The notes under the pieces are model-generated. The model worked only from the letters and a program-made list of their open reading frames with translations, made no database searches and had not been told where the DNA came from. A stretch of 64,000 bases of DNA, taken from positions 88 to 64,087 of the forward strand of contig NZ_QVMU01000023.1 of the NCBI RefSeq assembly GCF_003605645.1, given 5' to 3'. Source of the DNA: Vibrio sinensis (lineage in GTDB: Bacteria > Pseudomonadota > Gammaproteobacteria > Enterobacterales > Vibrionaceae). A program made the translations under genes and the position numbers. Positions 1 to 7,532 of this stretch are shown piece after piece (the first letter of the stretch is position 1; each line of letters starts with the position of its first letter).

Positions 1-67
1 TTCGTTATCAATAGCTAAGTTATACAACCGGCTATCAATATCAGGATTAATAAAAACCCTTAAAAAG

Positions 68-144
68 TGGTGCGCCCTGGAGGATTCGAACCTCCGACCG
101 CCTGGTTCGTAGCCAGGTACTCTATCCAGCTGAGCTAAGAGCGC
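68..144 (-). tRNA. tRNA-Arg (anticodon ACG)
   Basis: A 77-nt cloverleaf with encoded CCA lies on the minus strand. The acceptor stem is GCGCTCT/AGGGCGC and the T-loop is GGTTCGAATCC. The anticodon loop is CTACGAA, giving ACG, which after A34-to-inosine editing reads CGU, CGC and CGA. It is one of four near-identical copies in this operon. Confidence 0.97.
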
Positions 145-220
145 ACTAGGTTTCGTTATCAATAATCAACTTGCTAAAAGTCAGCTATCAATATCAGGAT
201 TAATAAAAACCCTTAAAAAG

Positions 221-297
221 TGGTGCGCCCTGGAGGATTCGAACCTCCGACCGCCTGGTTCGTAGCCAGGTACTCTATCCAGCTGAGCTAAGAGCGC
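221..297 (-). tRNA. tRNA-Arg (anticodon ACG)
   Basis: This is the second copy of the 77-nt tRNA-Arg(ACG), with the same stems, loops and encoded CCA as the copy at 68-144. It sits on the duplicated spacer of the tandem array. Confidence 0.97.
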
Positions 298-374
298 ACT
301 AGGTTTCGCTATCAATAATCAACTTGCTAAAGATTGAACATCAATATCAGGATTAAATAACCCTTAAAAAAGTG

Positions 375-451
375 TGGTGCGCCCTGGAGGATTCGAACCT
401 CCGACCGCCTGGTTCGTAGCCAGGTACTCTATCCAGCTGAGCTAAGAGCGC
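375..451 (-). tRNA. tRNA-Arg (anticodon ACG)
   Basis: This is the third 77-nt tRNA-Arg(ACG) copy with encoded CCA. Its downstream spacer (298-374) is a slightly diverged version of the spacer at 145-220, and its upstream spacer separates it from tRNA-Ser. Confidence 0.97.
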
Positions 452-518
452 ATCATTTTGTGAAATATATCACACTTCTTTAGCTTTGAAACAAAAAAAA
501 GACCTTAGGTCAATTTAA

Positions 519-611
519 TGGCGGTGAAGGAGGGATTCGAACCCTCGATACGGTATCAAGCCGTATACTCCCTTAGCAGGGGAGCGCCTTCAGCCTCTCG
601 GCCACCTCACC
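519..611 (-). tRNA. tRNA-Ser (anticodon GCT)
   Basis: A 93-nt class II tRNA with a long variable arm and encoded CCA lies on the minus strand. The anticodon loop is in CCCTGCTAAGGG, so the anticodon is GCT and it reads AGC/AGU. The acceptor stem begins GGTGAGG. It is the first of two identical-looking copies; the other is at 779-871. Confidence 0.97.
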
Positions 612-634
612 GTGTATTCCTTGGCAGTAAAAAG

Positions 635-711
635 TGGTGCGCCCTGGAGGATTCGAACCTCCGACCGCCTGGTTCGTAGCCAGGTACTCTATCCAGCTGA
701 GCTAAGAGCGC
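635..711 (-). tRNA. tRNA-Arg (anticodon ACG)
   Basis: This is the fourth tRNA-Arg(ACG) copy, 77 nt with encoded CCA. It lies between the two tRNA-Ser genes, so the transcribed order is Ser-Arg-Ser-Arg-Arg-Arg. Confidence 0.97.
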
Positions 712-778
712 ACTATATTTTTACTCTTTTTCCAATGGAAAAATTTCAACGCTATGGTTCCGAAGAACCGTGCAAGAA

Positions 779-871
779 TGGCGGTGAAGGAGGGATTCGA
801 ACCCTCGATACGGTATCAAGCCGTATACTCCCTTAGCAGGGGAGCGCCTTCAGCCTCTCGGCCACCTCACC
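779..871 (-). tRNA. tRNA-Ser (anticodon GCT)
   Basis: This is the promoter-proximal gene of the operon, a 93-nt tRNA-Ser(GCT) with long variable arm and encoded CCA. It looks the same as the copy at 519-611, which supports duplication of a Ser-Arg unit. Confidence 0.97.
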
Positions 872-886
872 GTCTTGCGGAGGCAC

Positions 887-914
887 ATATTACGATTTAC
901 CAAAAATATGTCAA
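887..914 (-). promoter_or_regulatory. Sigma-70 promoter of the tRNA operon
   Basis: On the minus strand a perfect -35 TTGACA (909-914) is followed after 16 bp by -10 TAATAT (887-892). Just downstream comes a GC-rich stretch, GTGCCTCCGC. A strong core promoter with a GC-rich discriminator is what stringently controlled stable-RNA promoters look like. Transcription should start near 880, directly upstream of the first tRNA-Ser. Confidence 0.8.
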
Positions 915-1015
915 ACATTTTCTTAGCAAAAATAGCAAAAAGTCGTCTGACCGGTGGCTATTTAATCAAAGCGCTGCTAATTCGCTCTTTTCTATCACAA
1001 TGTGCTTCTTTTTTA

Positions 1016-1045
1016 CGAAAAAAAGGCTAACGAAATGTCAGCCTT
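1016..1045 (-). terminator. Intrinsic terminator after csrA
   Basis: The inverted repeat AAGGCTAAC/GTCAGCCTT (one mismatch) has loop GAAAT and is flanked by a T-run on both sides. It lies just downstream of csrA and upstream of the tRNA promoter, so it separates the two transcripts. Confidence 0.75.
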
Positions 1046-1056
1046 TTTTCTGTAAT

Positions 1057-1254
1057 TTAGTAGTTGCCTGATGCAACGTTACCATTACCTTTTTCTGCCT
1101 GAATGCGCATGTAAATTTCTTCACGGTGAACAGACACTTCTTTTGGAGCATTTACGCCGATACGCACTTGGTTGCCTTTAACACCCAGTACCGTTACAGT
1201 GACTTCATCACCGATCATAAGAGTTTCGCCTACGCGACGAGTTAAAATTAGCAT
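1057..1254 (-). CDS. csrA: Carbon storage regulator CsrA
   Basis: This 65-residue global post-transcriptional regulator binds GGA motifs in mRNA leaders and blocks or stabilises translation. In vibrios it controls motility, carbon flux and virulence, and it is titrated by CsrB-type sRNAs. The sequence begins MLILTRRVGETLMIGD and contains the RNA-binding stretch VSVHREEIYMRI, both hallmarks of CsrA. Length is normal. The start is supported by an AGGAG-type ribosome site a few bases upstream. The position between alaS/lysC and the tRNA-Ser/Arg cluster is the conserved gammaproteobacterial location. Confidence 0.98.
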   Translation of the reverse strand: MLILTRRVGETLMIGDEVTVTVLGVKGNQVRIGVNAPKEVSVHREEIYMRIQAEKGNGNVASGNY

Positions 1255-1344
1255 TCTGTGCTCCTTGAGTAATCTCTAATTTTTTTGCTATAAGCTATTA
1301 TCAACAAAAGTTATATTTTCGTAAACTCTATTCTGTTATTGAGT

Positions 1345-2535
1345 TTAATTAAACAACAGGTGTTCGTGTTGATAATCGAGTGCATTTTTTATAGTGATGT
1401 AAGCATCATGCAGTATGTTCGCCGCTTTGTCGACACATTCAGGTAACAAGACAAGCATCATTGACTGTGATGTCAGCGTAATATCGACGACTTCGATCCC
1501 TTCATCCCGCAGCGAATGACAGGCATGTTGCTGTAAATCAGGCGCCCCAGAACCCACCGCAGTGAGTAAACTCACCTTGCTACGTTGAATTGGGAACTCA
1601 TCACTAACCACAAGGCTTAGTTTAGCGAAAGCATCCTGTTTAATCACTACGGTGATAACATTGTTCTGTTCACTTTCGCTCCAAATTGTGATTCCCAACA
1701 TATGACACTGGTCGATAAGCTTTTGTCTATGCTCTGCTTCAAATTCAATTAGATACATATCCCGCTGAATAGCAAGACCACATACTGATTGATGACTCTT
1801 ATGCCCTTTAACTAAGCTCCCCTCATTCGTATTAAATGTAGAAAGCACTCGTAATGGAACATTATGCTTCCAAGCATATTGTACTGACGGCAAATGAAGA
1901 ACTTTCGCCCCTTTCCTTGCCATCTCTTCCATTGAAGGAAAATCAATCACAGGTAATTTTACTGCACAGGTAACCACTCTCGGGTCGCATGTATATATAC
2001 CATCTACATCGGTATAAATCTGGCATTCTTCGGCCTGTAATGCCCCTGCCAATGTAACAGCACTTGTATCTGAGCCACCACGTCCTAACGTCGTAATGTC
2101 CCCAAATTCATTGATTCCTTGAAAACCAGCAACAATTGCAATCTCATCTGCTGCTAAGATTTCACGAATAACCTGCGTATCAATATGCTGGATTGTCGCA
2201 TCGTTATGTTGAGCGTCAGTGATAATATTCGCTTGTGCGCCAGTCAAAGATCGTGATGGATAACCGAGTTTATTCAATGTCATCGCCAATAATGCCATTG
2301 ATACTTGCTCGCCCGCTGAAAGTAGTACGTCAAGCTCTCTGGCTGCAGGGACTTTGTCTATTTGATAAGCCAAATCTAACAGACGATTGGTTTCTCCTGA
2401 CATCGCAGAAACAACAACCACTACTTGGTTGCCATTTTCTTTTGCCTTAATAATGTGCTCGGCGACTACATGGATCCTTTCAATAGACCCTACTGATGTA
2501 CCACCAAATTTTTGCACGATGAGAGGCTTATTCAC
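1345..2535 (-). CDS. lysC: Aspartate kinase (monofunctional)
   Basis: Aspartokinase phosphorylates L-aspartate, the first step toward lysine, threonine, methionine and diaminopimelate. The 396-residue protein opens with the kinase signature KFGGTSVGS (residues 9-17). It carries GRGGSDTSAVTLA and TDVDGIYTCDPR in the amino-acid kinase fold, followed by C-terminal ACT-type sequence (about 270-390) for feedback control. It is not fused to homoserine dehydrogenase. The start codon is GTG with a GGGAAGG-like ribosome site upstream. Its place between alaS and csrA is typical of vibrios. No lysine riboswitch is recognisable in the short leader. Confidence 0.95.
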   Translation of the reverse strand: MNKPLIVQKFGGTSVGSIERIHVVAEHIIKAKENGNQVVVVVSAMSGETNRLLDLAYQIDKVPAARELDVLLSAGEQVSMALLAMTLNKLGYPSRSLTGAQANIITDAQHNDATIQHIDTQVIREILAADEIAIVAGFQGINEFGDITTLGRGGSDTSAVTLAGALQAEECQIYTDVDGIYTCDPRVVTCAVKLPVIDFPSMEEMARKGAKVLHLPSVQYAWKHNVPLRVLSTFNTNEGSLVKGHKSHQSVCGLAIQRDMYLIEFEAEHRQKLIDQCHMLGITIWSESEQNNVITVVIKQDAFAKLSLVVSDEFPIQRSKVSLLTAVGSGAPDLQQHACHSLRDEGIEVVDITLTSQSMMLVLLPECVDKAANILHDAYITIKNALDYQHEHLLFN

Positions 2536-2614
2536 CCGTCGTTACCTTCCCAAGAACAAGATATTACTAACACCATCGATTACACGAAAATTCATTCTGA
2601 TGGTTCTTACAAAC

Positions 2615-2673
2615 AAAAACCAAGCATACCAATCAAGAACTCTTTACAGAGACTTATCGGTTACTTGGTTTTT
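2615..2673. repeat. Inverted repeat in the alaS-lysC interval
   Basis: A perfect 10-bp inverted repeat, AAAAACCAAG (2615-2624) and CTTGGTTTTT (2664-2673), encloses 39 bp that can pair partly on itself. It lies in the probable lysC leader, directly downstream of the alaS terminator hairpin. It could be a leader structure or a second terminator; the function is unknown. Confidence 0.5.
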
Positions 2674-2678
2674 ATCAT

Positions 2679-2712
2679 ATAAAAGTGCACTCAATATATA
2701 TTAAGCGCACTT
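2679..2712 (-). terminator. Probable alaS terminator
   Basis: Just after the alaS stop the minus strand can fold into a long hairpin. AAGTGCGCTTAA pairs with TTGAGTGCACTT (some G-U pairs), closed by an AT-rich tip and followed by TTTT. Confidence 0.6.
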
Positions 2713-2720
2713 ACTATGGA

Positions 2721-5303
2721 TTAAAGACGTTCAGCAATCCAAGCATTAACAGACGCTAATGCTGCTGGCAATGCATTTGCATCAGTACCACCAGCTTGCG
2801 CCATATCTGGACGACCACCACCTTTACCGCCAACTTGCTGCGCGACCATGTTAACCAATTCGCCCGCTTTTACTTTGCCGATCAAATCTTTAGTCACACC
2901 TGCAATCAAGCCAACTTTATCGTCAGCAACATTACCTAACATGATGATGCCGCTACCCATTTGGTTTTTAAGCTCATCAACCATGCCACGTAGTGCTTTG
3001 TTATCTGCACCATCTAATTGAGCCACTAGTACTTTAACACCAGCGATCTCTTTTACTTGATCAGTTAAGCTTGCACTTGCTTGAGAAGCCAACTTGTCTT
3101 TCAACTGTTGGATCTCTTTCTCTAGCGATTTTGCTTTATTTGCTGCTTCTGCAAGCTTTTCTTCGTACTTAGTGGTTTGAGCTTCGATGACATCTAGTGC
3201 TGCCTCACCCGTTACTGCTTCGATACGACGAATACCTGCAGCAATACCACCTTCAGACGTGATCTTAAATAGACCAATGTCACCAGTGTTTGATGCGTGG
3301 ATACCACCACAAAGCTCTGTTGAGAACTCGCCCATTGATAGTACGCGAACTTCGTCATCGTACTTTTCGCCAAATAATGCCATTGCGCCTTTTTGTTTCG
3401 CTGACTCAATATCCATTACATTCGTTTCAATGTCGTGGTTACGGCGAACTTGCGCGTTAACGATACGTTCAACTTCTTTTAGCTCAGCAGCTGTTACACC
3501 CTCTAAGTGAGAGAAGTCAAAACGTAGGTTATCAGCTTTAACAAGTGAACCTTTTTGTGTTACGTGCTCGCCTAACACTTTACGCAGCGCTGCATGCAAT
3601 AGATGCGTTGCCGAGTGGTTCAATGTAATAGCAGTACGACGCACAGCATCTACAATCGCATGTGCTTTATCGCCTTTAGCGAATACACCCTCAGCCAATA
3701 CACCATGGTGAGCAATTGCATTACCTAATTTTTGTGTATCTTCAACGGTAAACAAACCTGATTCTGTTTTCAGTACACCTGCATCACCTGATTGACCGCC
3801 TGATTCAGCATAGAATGGCGTTTCTTCAAGAATGATGATCGCTTTATCACCAGCAGATAGAGAATCGACTTCATTGCCCTCAACAAACAATGCAGCGATA
3901 ACACTCTCACCTTCTGTGCCAGTGTAGCCAAAGAACTCAGTTTCTACGTCAGTCTTAATTACTGCGTTATAGTCAGTACCAAATTGACCTGCTTCACGAG
4001 CACGTTGGCGTTGCTCTTCCATCGCTTTCTCGAAGCCAGCTTCGTCGATAGCAAAGTCACGCTCACGCGCTACATCGTTAGTTAAGTCAGCAGGGAAACC
4101 ATAAGTGTCATACAGTTTAAATACGGTTTCACCGTCAAGTACTTTACCGTCTAGGTTATCCAATGCTTCGTTAAGAATTGTCATGCCACGTTCAAGTGTA
4201 CGTCCGAAGTTTTCCTCTTCGATACGTAGTACCTTTTCAACCAGTGCTTGCTGACGTTTAAGTTCATCACCAGCTGTACCCATGATCTCAGCCAAAACAC
4301 CGACAAGTTTGTGGAAGAATACGCCTTGCGCTCCAATCTTGTTACCATGGCGAACAGCACGACGAATAATACGACGTAATACGTAACCACGACCTTCGTT
4401 TGATGGCATTACTCCGTCAACGATCAAGAATGAACATGAACGGATATGGTCAGCAATAACACGTAGTGACTGGTTCGATAAATCATCACAACCGATCACT
4501 TCTGCCGCAGCTTTAATTAGCGCTTGGAATACATCGATTTCATAGTTTGAGTGAACGCCTTGCATAATTGCAGAGATACGCTCAATACCCATACCTGTAT
4601 CTACTGATGGTTTTGGAAGTGGTTCCATGGTGCCGTCAGCTTGACGGTTGAACTGCATGAATACGTTGTTCCAGATCTCGATAAAACGATCGCCATCTTC
4701 TTCAGGTGTACCTGGACGTCCACCCCAAATATGATCGCCGTGATCATAGAAGATTTCTGTACACGGACCACAAGGACCAGTATCACCCATTTGCCAGAAG
4801 TTGTCTGACTCAAATGGTTTACCACCTTTCTTGTCGCCGATACGAATAATACGGTCTGCTGGAATACCTACTTTTTGGTTCCAGATATCAAACGCTTCAT
4901 CGTCTGTCTCGTAGATCGTAACTAGTAGACGATCTTTTGGTAGCTGTAGTGTTTCAGTTAGGAATTCCCAAGCAAACGCAATTGCATCTTCTTTAAAGTA
5001 ATCACCGAAACTGAAGTTACCTAGCATTTCAAAGAAAGTGTGGTGACGAGCAGTAAAGCCAACGTTTTCTAAGTCGTTGTGTTTACCACCCGCACGTACA
5101 CAGCGTTGAGCCGTAGTTGCTCGAGTGTAGGCGCGTTTTTCTAAACCTAAGAAACAATCTTTAAATTGGTTCATACCTGCGTTAGTAAATAGCAGGGTTG
5201 GGTCGTTATGCGGTACCAACGATGAACTTTCTACGATTTGGTGTCCTTTGCTCTCAAAGAACTTAAGGAACGCGTTACGAACCTCATCTGTGCTCATGTA
5301 CAT
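2721..5303 (-). CDS. alaS: Alanyl-tRNA synthetase
   Basis: AlaRS charges tRNA-Ala and clears Ser/Gly mischarging. I choose the internal ATG giving an 860-residue protein that starts MYMSTDEVRNAFLKFF. It has an AGGAAG ribosome site seven bases upstream and matches the family start, whereas the frame upstream of it adds 19 unlikely residues. Visible parts are the class II catalytic core (motif 1 around ALFTNAGMNQFKD), the editing domain with HSATHLLHAALR (the HxxxH zinc site), the CGG(I)H segment of the same site, and a C-terminal oligomerisation domain ending in GGKGGGRPDMAQAGG. It sits between recA and lysC. Confidence 0.97.
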   Translation of the reverse strand: MYMSTDEVRNAFLKFFESKGHQIVESSSLVPHNDPTLLFTNAGMNQFKDCFLGLEKRAYTRATTAQRCVRAGGKHNDLENVGFTARHHTFFEMLGNFSFGDYFKEDAIAFAWEFLTETLQLPKDRLLVTIYETDDEAFDIWNQKVGIPADRIIRIGDKKGGKPFESDNFWQMGDTGPCGPCTEIFYDHGDHIWGGRPGTPEEDGDRFIEIWNNVFMQFNRQADGTMEPLPKPSVDTGMGIERISAIMQGVHSNYEIDVFQALIKAAAEVIGCDDLSNQSLRVIADHIRSCSFLIVDGVMPSNEGRGYVLRRIIRRAVRHGNKIGAQGVFFHKLVGVLAEIMGTAGDELKRQQALVEKVLRIEEENFGRTLERGMTILNEALDNLDGKVLDGETVFKLYDTYGFPADLTNDVARERDFAIDEAGFEKAMEEQRQRAREAGQFGTDYNAVIKTDVETEFFGYTGTEGESVIAALFVEGNEVDSLSAGDKAIIILEETPFYAESGGQSGDAGVLKTESGLFTVEDTQKLGNAIAHHGVLAEGVFAKGDKAHAIVDAVRRTAITLNHSATHLLHAALRKVLGEHVTQKGSLVKADNLRFDFSHLEGVTAAELKEVERIVNAQVRRNHDIETNVMDIESAKQKGAMALFGEKYDDEVRVLSMGEFSTELCGGIHASNTGDIGLFKITSEGGIAAGIRRIEAVTGEAALDVIEAQTTKYEEKLAEAANKAKSLEKEIQQLKDKLASQASASLTDQVKEIAGVKVLVAQLDGADNKALRGMVDELKNQMGSGIIMLGNVADDKVGLIAGVTKDLIGKVKAGELVNMVAQQVGGKGGGRPDMAQAGGTDANALPAALASVNAWIAERL

Positions 5304-5685
5304 GCAGCTCTTCCTGAAAATAGTCGAGATAGAATTTTGCTGTATTGTACACATAAGCAAGCACTAGATGCTAGTTTAGCCATTGCTCTATTTGGGGAGT
5401 TTTTGCAACGATTTCTGACCTAATGGATAAAGGTGAGCCAATTGCTACTAAAACAATCTATTAGCGATAGATATGTGCGACCTACCCGCTTTATTGCCAT
5501 GCTAGCGCATTGTTGATTTGTCTAAAAATGCATCACTCATACGATAAAAATCAAATTAACTTATCGTGTGCTGATGTTGAGAAAGGATAGATAAACATTA
5601 TTTATCTATAGTGGATATCGGCAACTCAACGAGTAAACCATCAAGCTAAACATTAAGAAGTGATAAAAGCTCAGAAACTCAAGAT
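5304..5685. other. alaS-recA intergenic region, no recX
   Basis: About 380 bp lie between the recA terminator and alaS. No frame on either strand resembles RecX, which occupies this place in E. coli and many vibrios. The region holds a perfect AT-rich hairpin (ATAGATAAA at 5587-5595 with TTTATCTAT at 5601-5609) of unknown role. The alaS promoter should be near 5340-5370, where the minus strand reads TACAAT as a possible -10, but I see no convincing -35. Confidence 0.6.
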
Positions 5686-5714
5686 AAAATAAAGCCCCAC
5701 ATATTTGCAGGGCT
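5686..5714 (-). terminator. Intrinsic terminator after recA
   Basis: On the minus strand AGCCCTGCA pairs with TGTGGGGCT (9 bp with two G-U pairs), with an AATA loop, and is followed by TTATTTTATC. It lies about 30 bp past the recA stop and ends the recA transcript without any recX reading frame after it. Confidence 0.85.
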
Positions 5715-5745
5715 CAACGGATTCTAAAGACTTAAAACACCTAGC

Positions 5746-6786
5746 TTAGAACTCTTCTTCTTTAGGCATTTCGCCCACTTCAGGCTCTTCTGGCTGAGCC
5801 GGAGTCAATAGCATTTCACGCAGTTTGCTATCGATAGTTTTCGCCGCTTCAGTATTTTCTTTCAGATACTTACACGCGTTCGCTTTACCTTGACCGATCT
5901 TGTCGCCATTGTAGCTGTACCAAGCTCCCGCTTTTTCAATAAGCTTGTGTTTCACACCTAGGTCAACCAGTTCACCCTCACGGTTAAAACCTTGACCGTA
6001 AAGAATTTGTGTTTCTGCTTGCTTAAATGGCGCTGCAATTTTGTTTTTCACGACTTTAATACGTGTTTCGTTACCAACGACTTCATCACCTTCTTTGATA
6101 GAGCCAGTACGACGAATATCAAGACGAACAGATGCATAGAATTTTAGTGCGTTACCACCTGTTGTGGTTTCTGGGTTACCGAACATCACACCAATCTTCA
6201 TGCGAATTTGGTTGATGAAGATACACATGCAGTTAGATTGCTTTAGGTTACCCGTTAGCTTACGCATTGCTTGAGAAAGCATACGTGCTTGAAGGCCCAT
6301 ATGGCTATCGCCCATCTCACCTTCAATTTCAGCTTTTGGCGTTAATGCCGCAACAGAGTCGACAACCAGCACATCAATAGCACCTGAACGAGCTAATGCA
6401 TCACAGATTTCTAATGCTTGTTCGCCGGTATCAGGTTGAGAGACCAATAGCGCATCAATATCTACACCTAACTTTTTAGCATAGATTGGATCAAGTGCGT
6501 GCTCGGCATCAATAAAAGCACAAGTTTTACCACCACGCTGAGCGGCAGCAATCAATTCCAATGTTAACGTCGTTTTACCTGATGATTCAGGACCGTATAC
6601 TTCAACGATACGTCCCATTGGAAGACCACCAGCACCCAATGCGATATCTAGAGAAAGTGAACCAGTAGAAATGGTTTCTACGTCCATTGTACGGTTATCA
6701 CCAAGGCGCATAATCGAGCCTTTACCAAATTGTTTTTCAATCTGACCTAGCGCAGCGGCGAGCGCTTTCTGTTTGTTCTCGTCCAT
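5746..6786 (-). CDS. recA: DNA recombinase RecA
   Basis: RecA forms filaments on single-stranded DNA, catalyses strand exchange and triggers LexA self-cleavage. The likely start is the ATG at 6786, giving MDENKQKALAAALGQIEK and a 346-residue protein, with GGAG six bases upstream. Two earlier ATGs in frame lack support. Walker A is GPESSGKTT, Walker B is IDVLVVDSVAAL, and the L2 loop area contains MFGNPETTTGGNALKFYAS. The acidic tail EEPEVGEMPKEEEF is typical. The upstream neighbour is pncC, as in E. coli, but recX does not follow. Expression should be SOS-controlled through the LexA box in its promoter. Confidence 0.98.
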   Translation of the reverse strand: MDENKQKALAAALGQIEKQFGKGSIMRLGDNRTMDVETISTGSLSLDIALGAGGLPMGRIVEVYGPESSGKTTLTLELIAAAQRGGKTCAFIDAEHALDPIYAKKLGVDIDALLVSQPDTGEQALEICDALARSGAIDVLVVDSVAALTPKAEIEGEMGDSHMGLQARMLSQAMRKLTGNLKQSNCMCIFINQIRMKIGVMFGNPETTTGGNALKFYASVRLDIRRTGSIKEGDEVVGNETRIKVVKNKIAAPFKQAETQILYGQGFNREGELVDLGVKHKLIEKAGAWYSYNGDKIGQGKANACKYLKENTEAAKTIDSKLREMLLTPAQPEEPEVGEMPKEEEF

Positions 6787-6873
6787 TACTTTCTCCAAAG
6801 TGCTCATCCGATCCAATGAATCGTAAATTGTTTTGAGTTGTTCAGGTTAAAATCTGAACTTTCATTACCAATC

Positions 6874-6901
6874 ATTATACTGTTGATTCATACAGTGTCT
6901 A
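6874..6901 (-). promoter_or_regulatory. recA promoter with embedded LexA box
   Basis: On the minus strand -35 TAGACA (6896-6901) and -10 TATAAT (6874-6879) are 16 bp apart. That 16-bp spacer is exactly a LexA box of the form CTGT-N8-ACAG (6880-6895). LexA bound here would block RNA polymerase directly. Confidence 0.88.
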
Positions 6902-6954
6902 TACCTGTGGGGATTTTTTTTGTTTCTTCATCACAAGCGCATGAATTTATGACT

Positions 6955-7455
6955 TTATTCTGAACCTTGTTCATCTATAAAGTGCTTTTGCAGTTCTTTC
7001 AATGCGTGGTGTATCGCTTTTCTACGAACCTCTGCTCGCTCACCATTAAAATGACACGTCTCTATTTTCAGCCAACCAGAGAGATCCATCCAAGCAAAAC
7101 ACACTGTTCCAACTGGTTTTTCAACACTTCCACCACTGGGTCCAGCAATCCCACTTACAGCGACAGCTACGGTTCCGTTTGAATGATGTAACGAACCTTG
7201 CACCATTTCTTTTACTACGGGTTCAGAAACTGCACCAAACGCACTAAGAGTTTCCGAGCTTACACCTAGCATCTCCATTTTTGCTTCATTACTATAAGTA
7301 ACAAATGCTCGATCAAACCAAGCTGAGCTTCCTGCTATATCAGTGATCGCTGTAGCAATACCTCCACCAGTGCAAGATTCTGCCGTAACTAAAACCTTTT
7401 TCTTACTTAGAAGAACCGCACCGACTTCTTCACTTAATCTTGACAATGTTTCCAT
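6955..7455 (-). CDS. pncC: Nicotinamide-nucleotide amidohydrolase PncC (CinA C-terminal family)
   Basis: PncC deamidates nicotinamide mononucleotide to nicotinate mononucleotide in pyridine-nucleotide recycling. I use the start METLSRLSEEVGA (166 residues, the usual length of stand-alone PncC), with AGAGG upstream; the longer frame adds a non-homologous N-terminus. Family motifs are VLVTAESCTGGGIATAITD near the start and VSGIAGPSGGSVEKPVGTV later. It is directly upstream of recA, as in enterobacteria (old name ygaD). It is divergent from mutS, with only about 77 bp between the two starts. Confidence 0.92.
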   Translation of the reverse strand: METLSRLSEEVGAVLLSKKKVLVTAESCTGGGIATAITDIAGSSAWFDRAFVTYSNEAKMEMLGVSSETLSAFGAVSEPVVKEMVQGSLHHSNGTVAVAVSGIAGPSGGSVEKPVGTVCFAWMDLSGWLKIETCHFNGERAEVRRKAIHHALKELQKHFIDEQGSE

Positions 7456-7532
7456 ACGAAAAAACCTCTTTGTGCCTTTATTGCTATTCACGTATCCTAA
7501 GCCGCAACAGGAATAAACAAAAGAATTTACCC

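Larger units (their letters stand above)
1..374 (-). repeat. Tandem repeat of tRNA-Arg plus spacer
   Basis: A unit of about 153-154 bp, made of one tRNA-Arg gene and a spacer, is repeated head to tail. The tRNA starts are at 68, 221 and 375. The spacers share the words TATCAATATCAGGATTAA and CCTTAAAAA just 3' of each tRNA, with a few substitutions and small indels. The repeat runs off the left edge of the window, so more copies may lie outside. The pattern points to recent unequal crossing-over in a tRNA operon. Confidence 0.85.

Noticed and set aside
754..1071. Plus-strand open frame of 105 codons
   Set aside because: It runs through a tRNA-Ser gene and the csrA terminator in antisense and has no protein-like features.
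2536..2720. Lysine riboswitch upstream of lysC
   Set aside because: The interval is too short for the full aptamer and the conserved core segments are not visible; AAGTAAC and GGGAAGG are only chance-level matches.
5238..5423. Plus-strand open frame opposite the alaS start
   Set aside because: It is a shadow of alaS and its leader; no homology or ribosome site.
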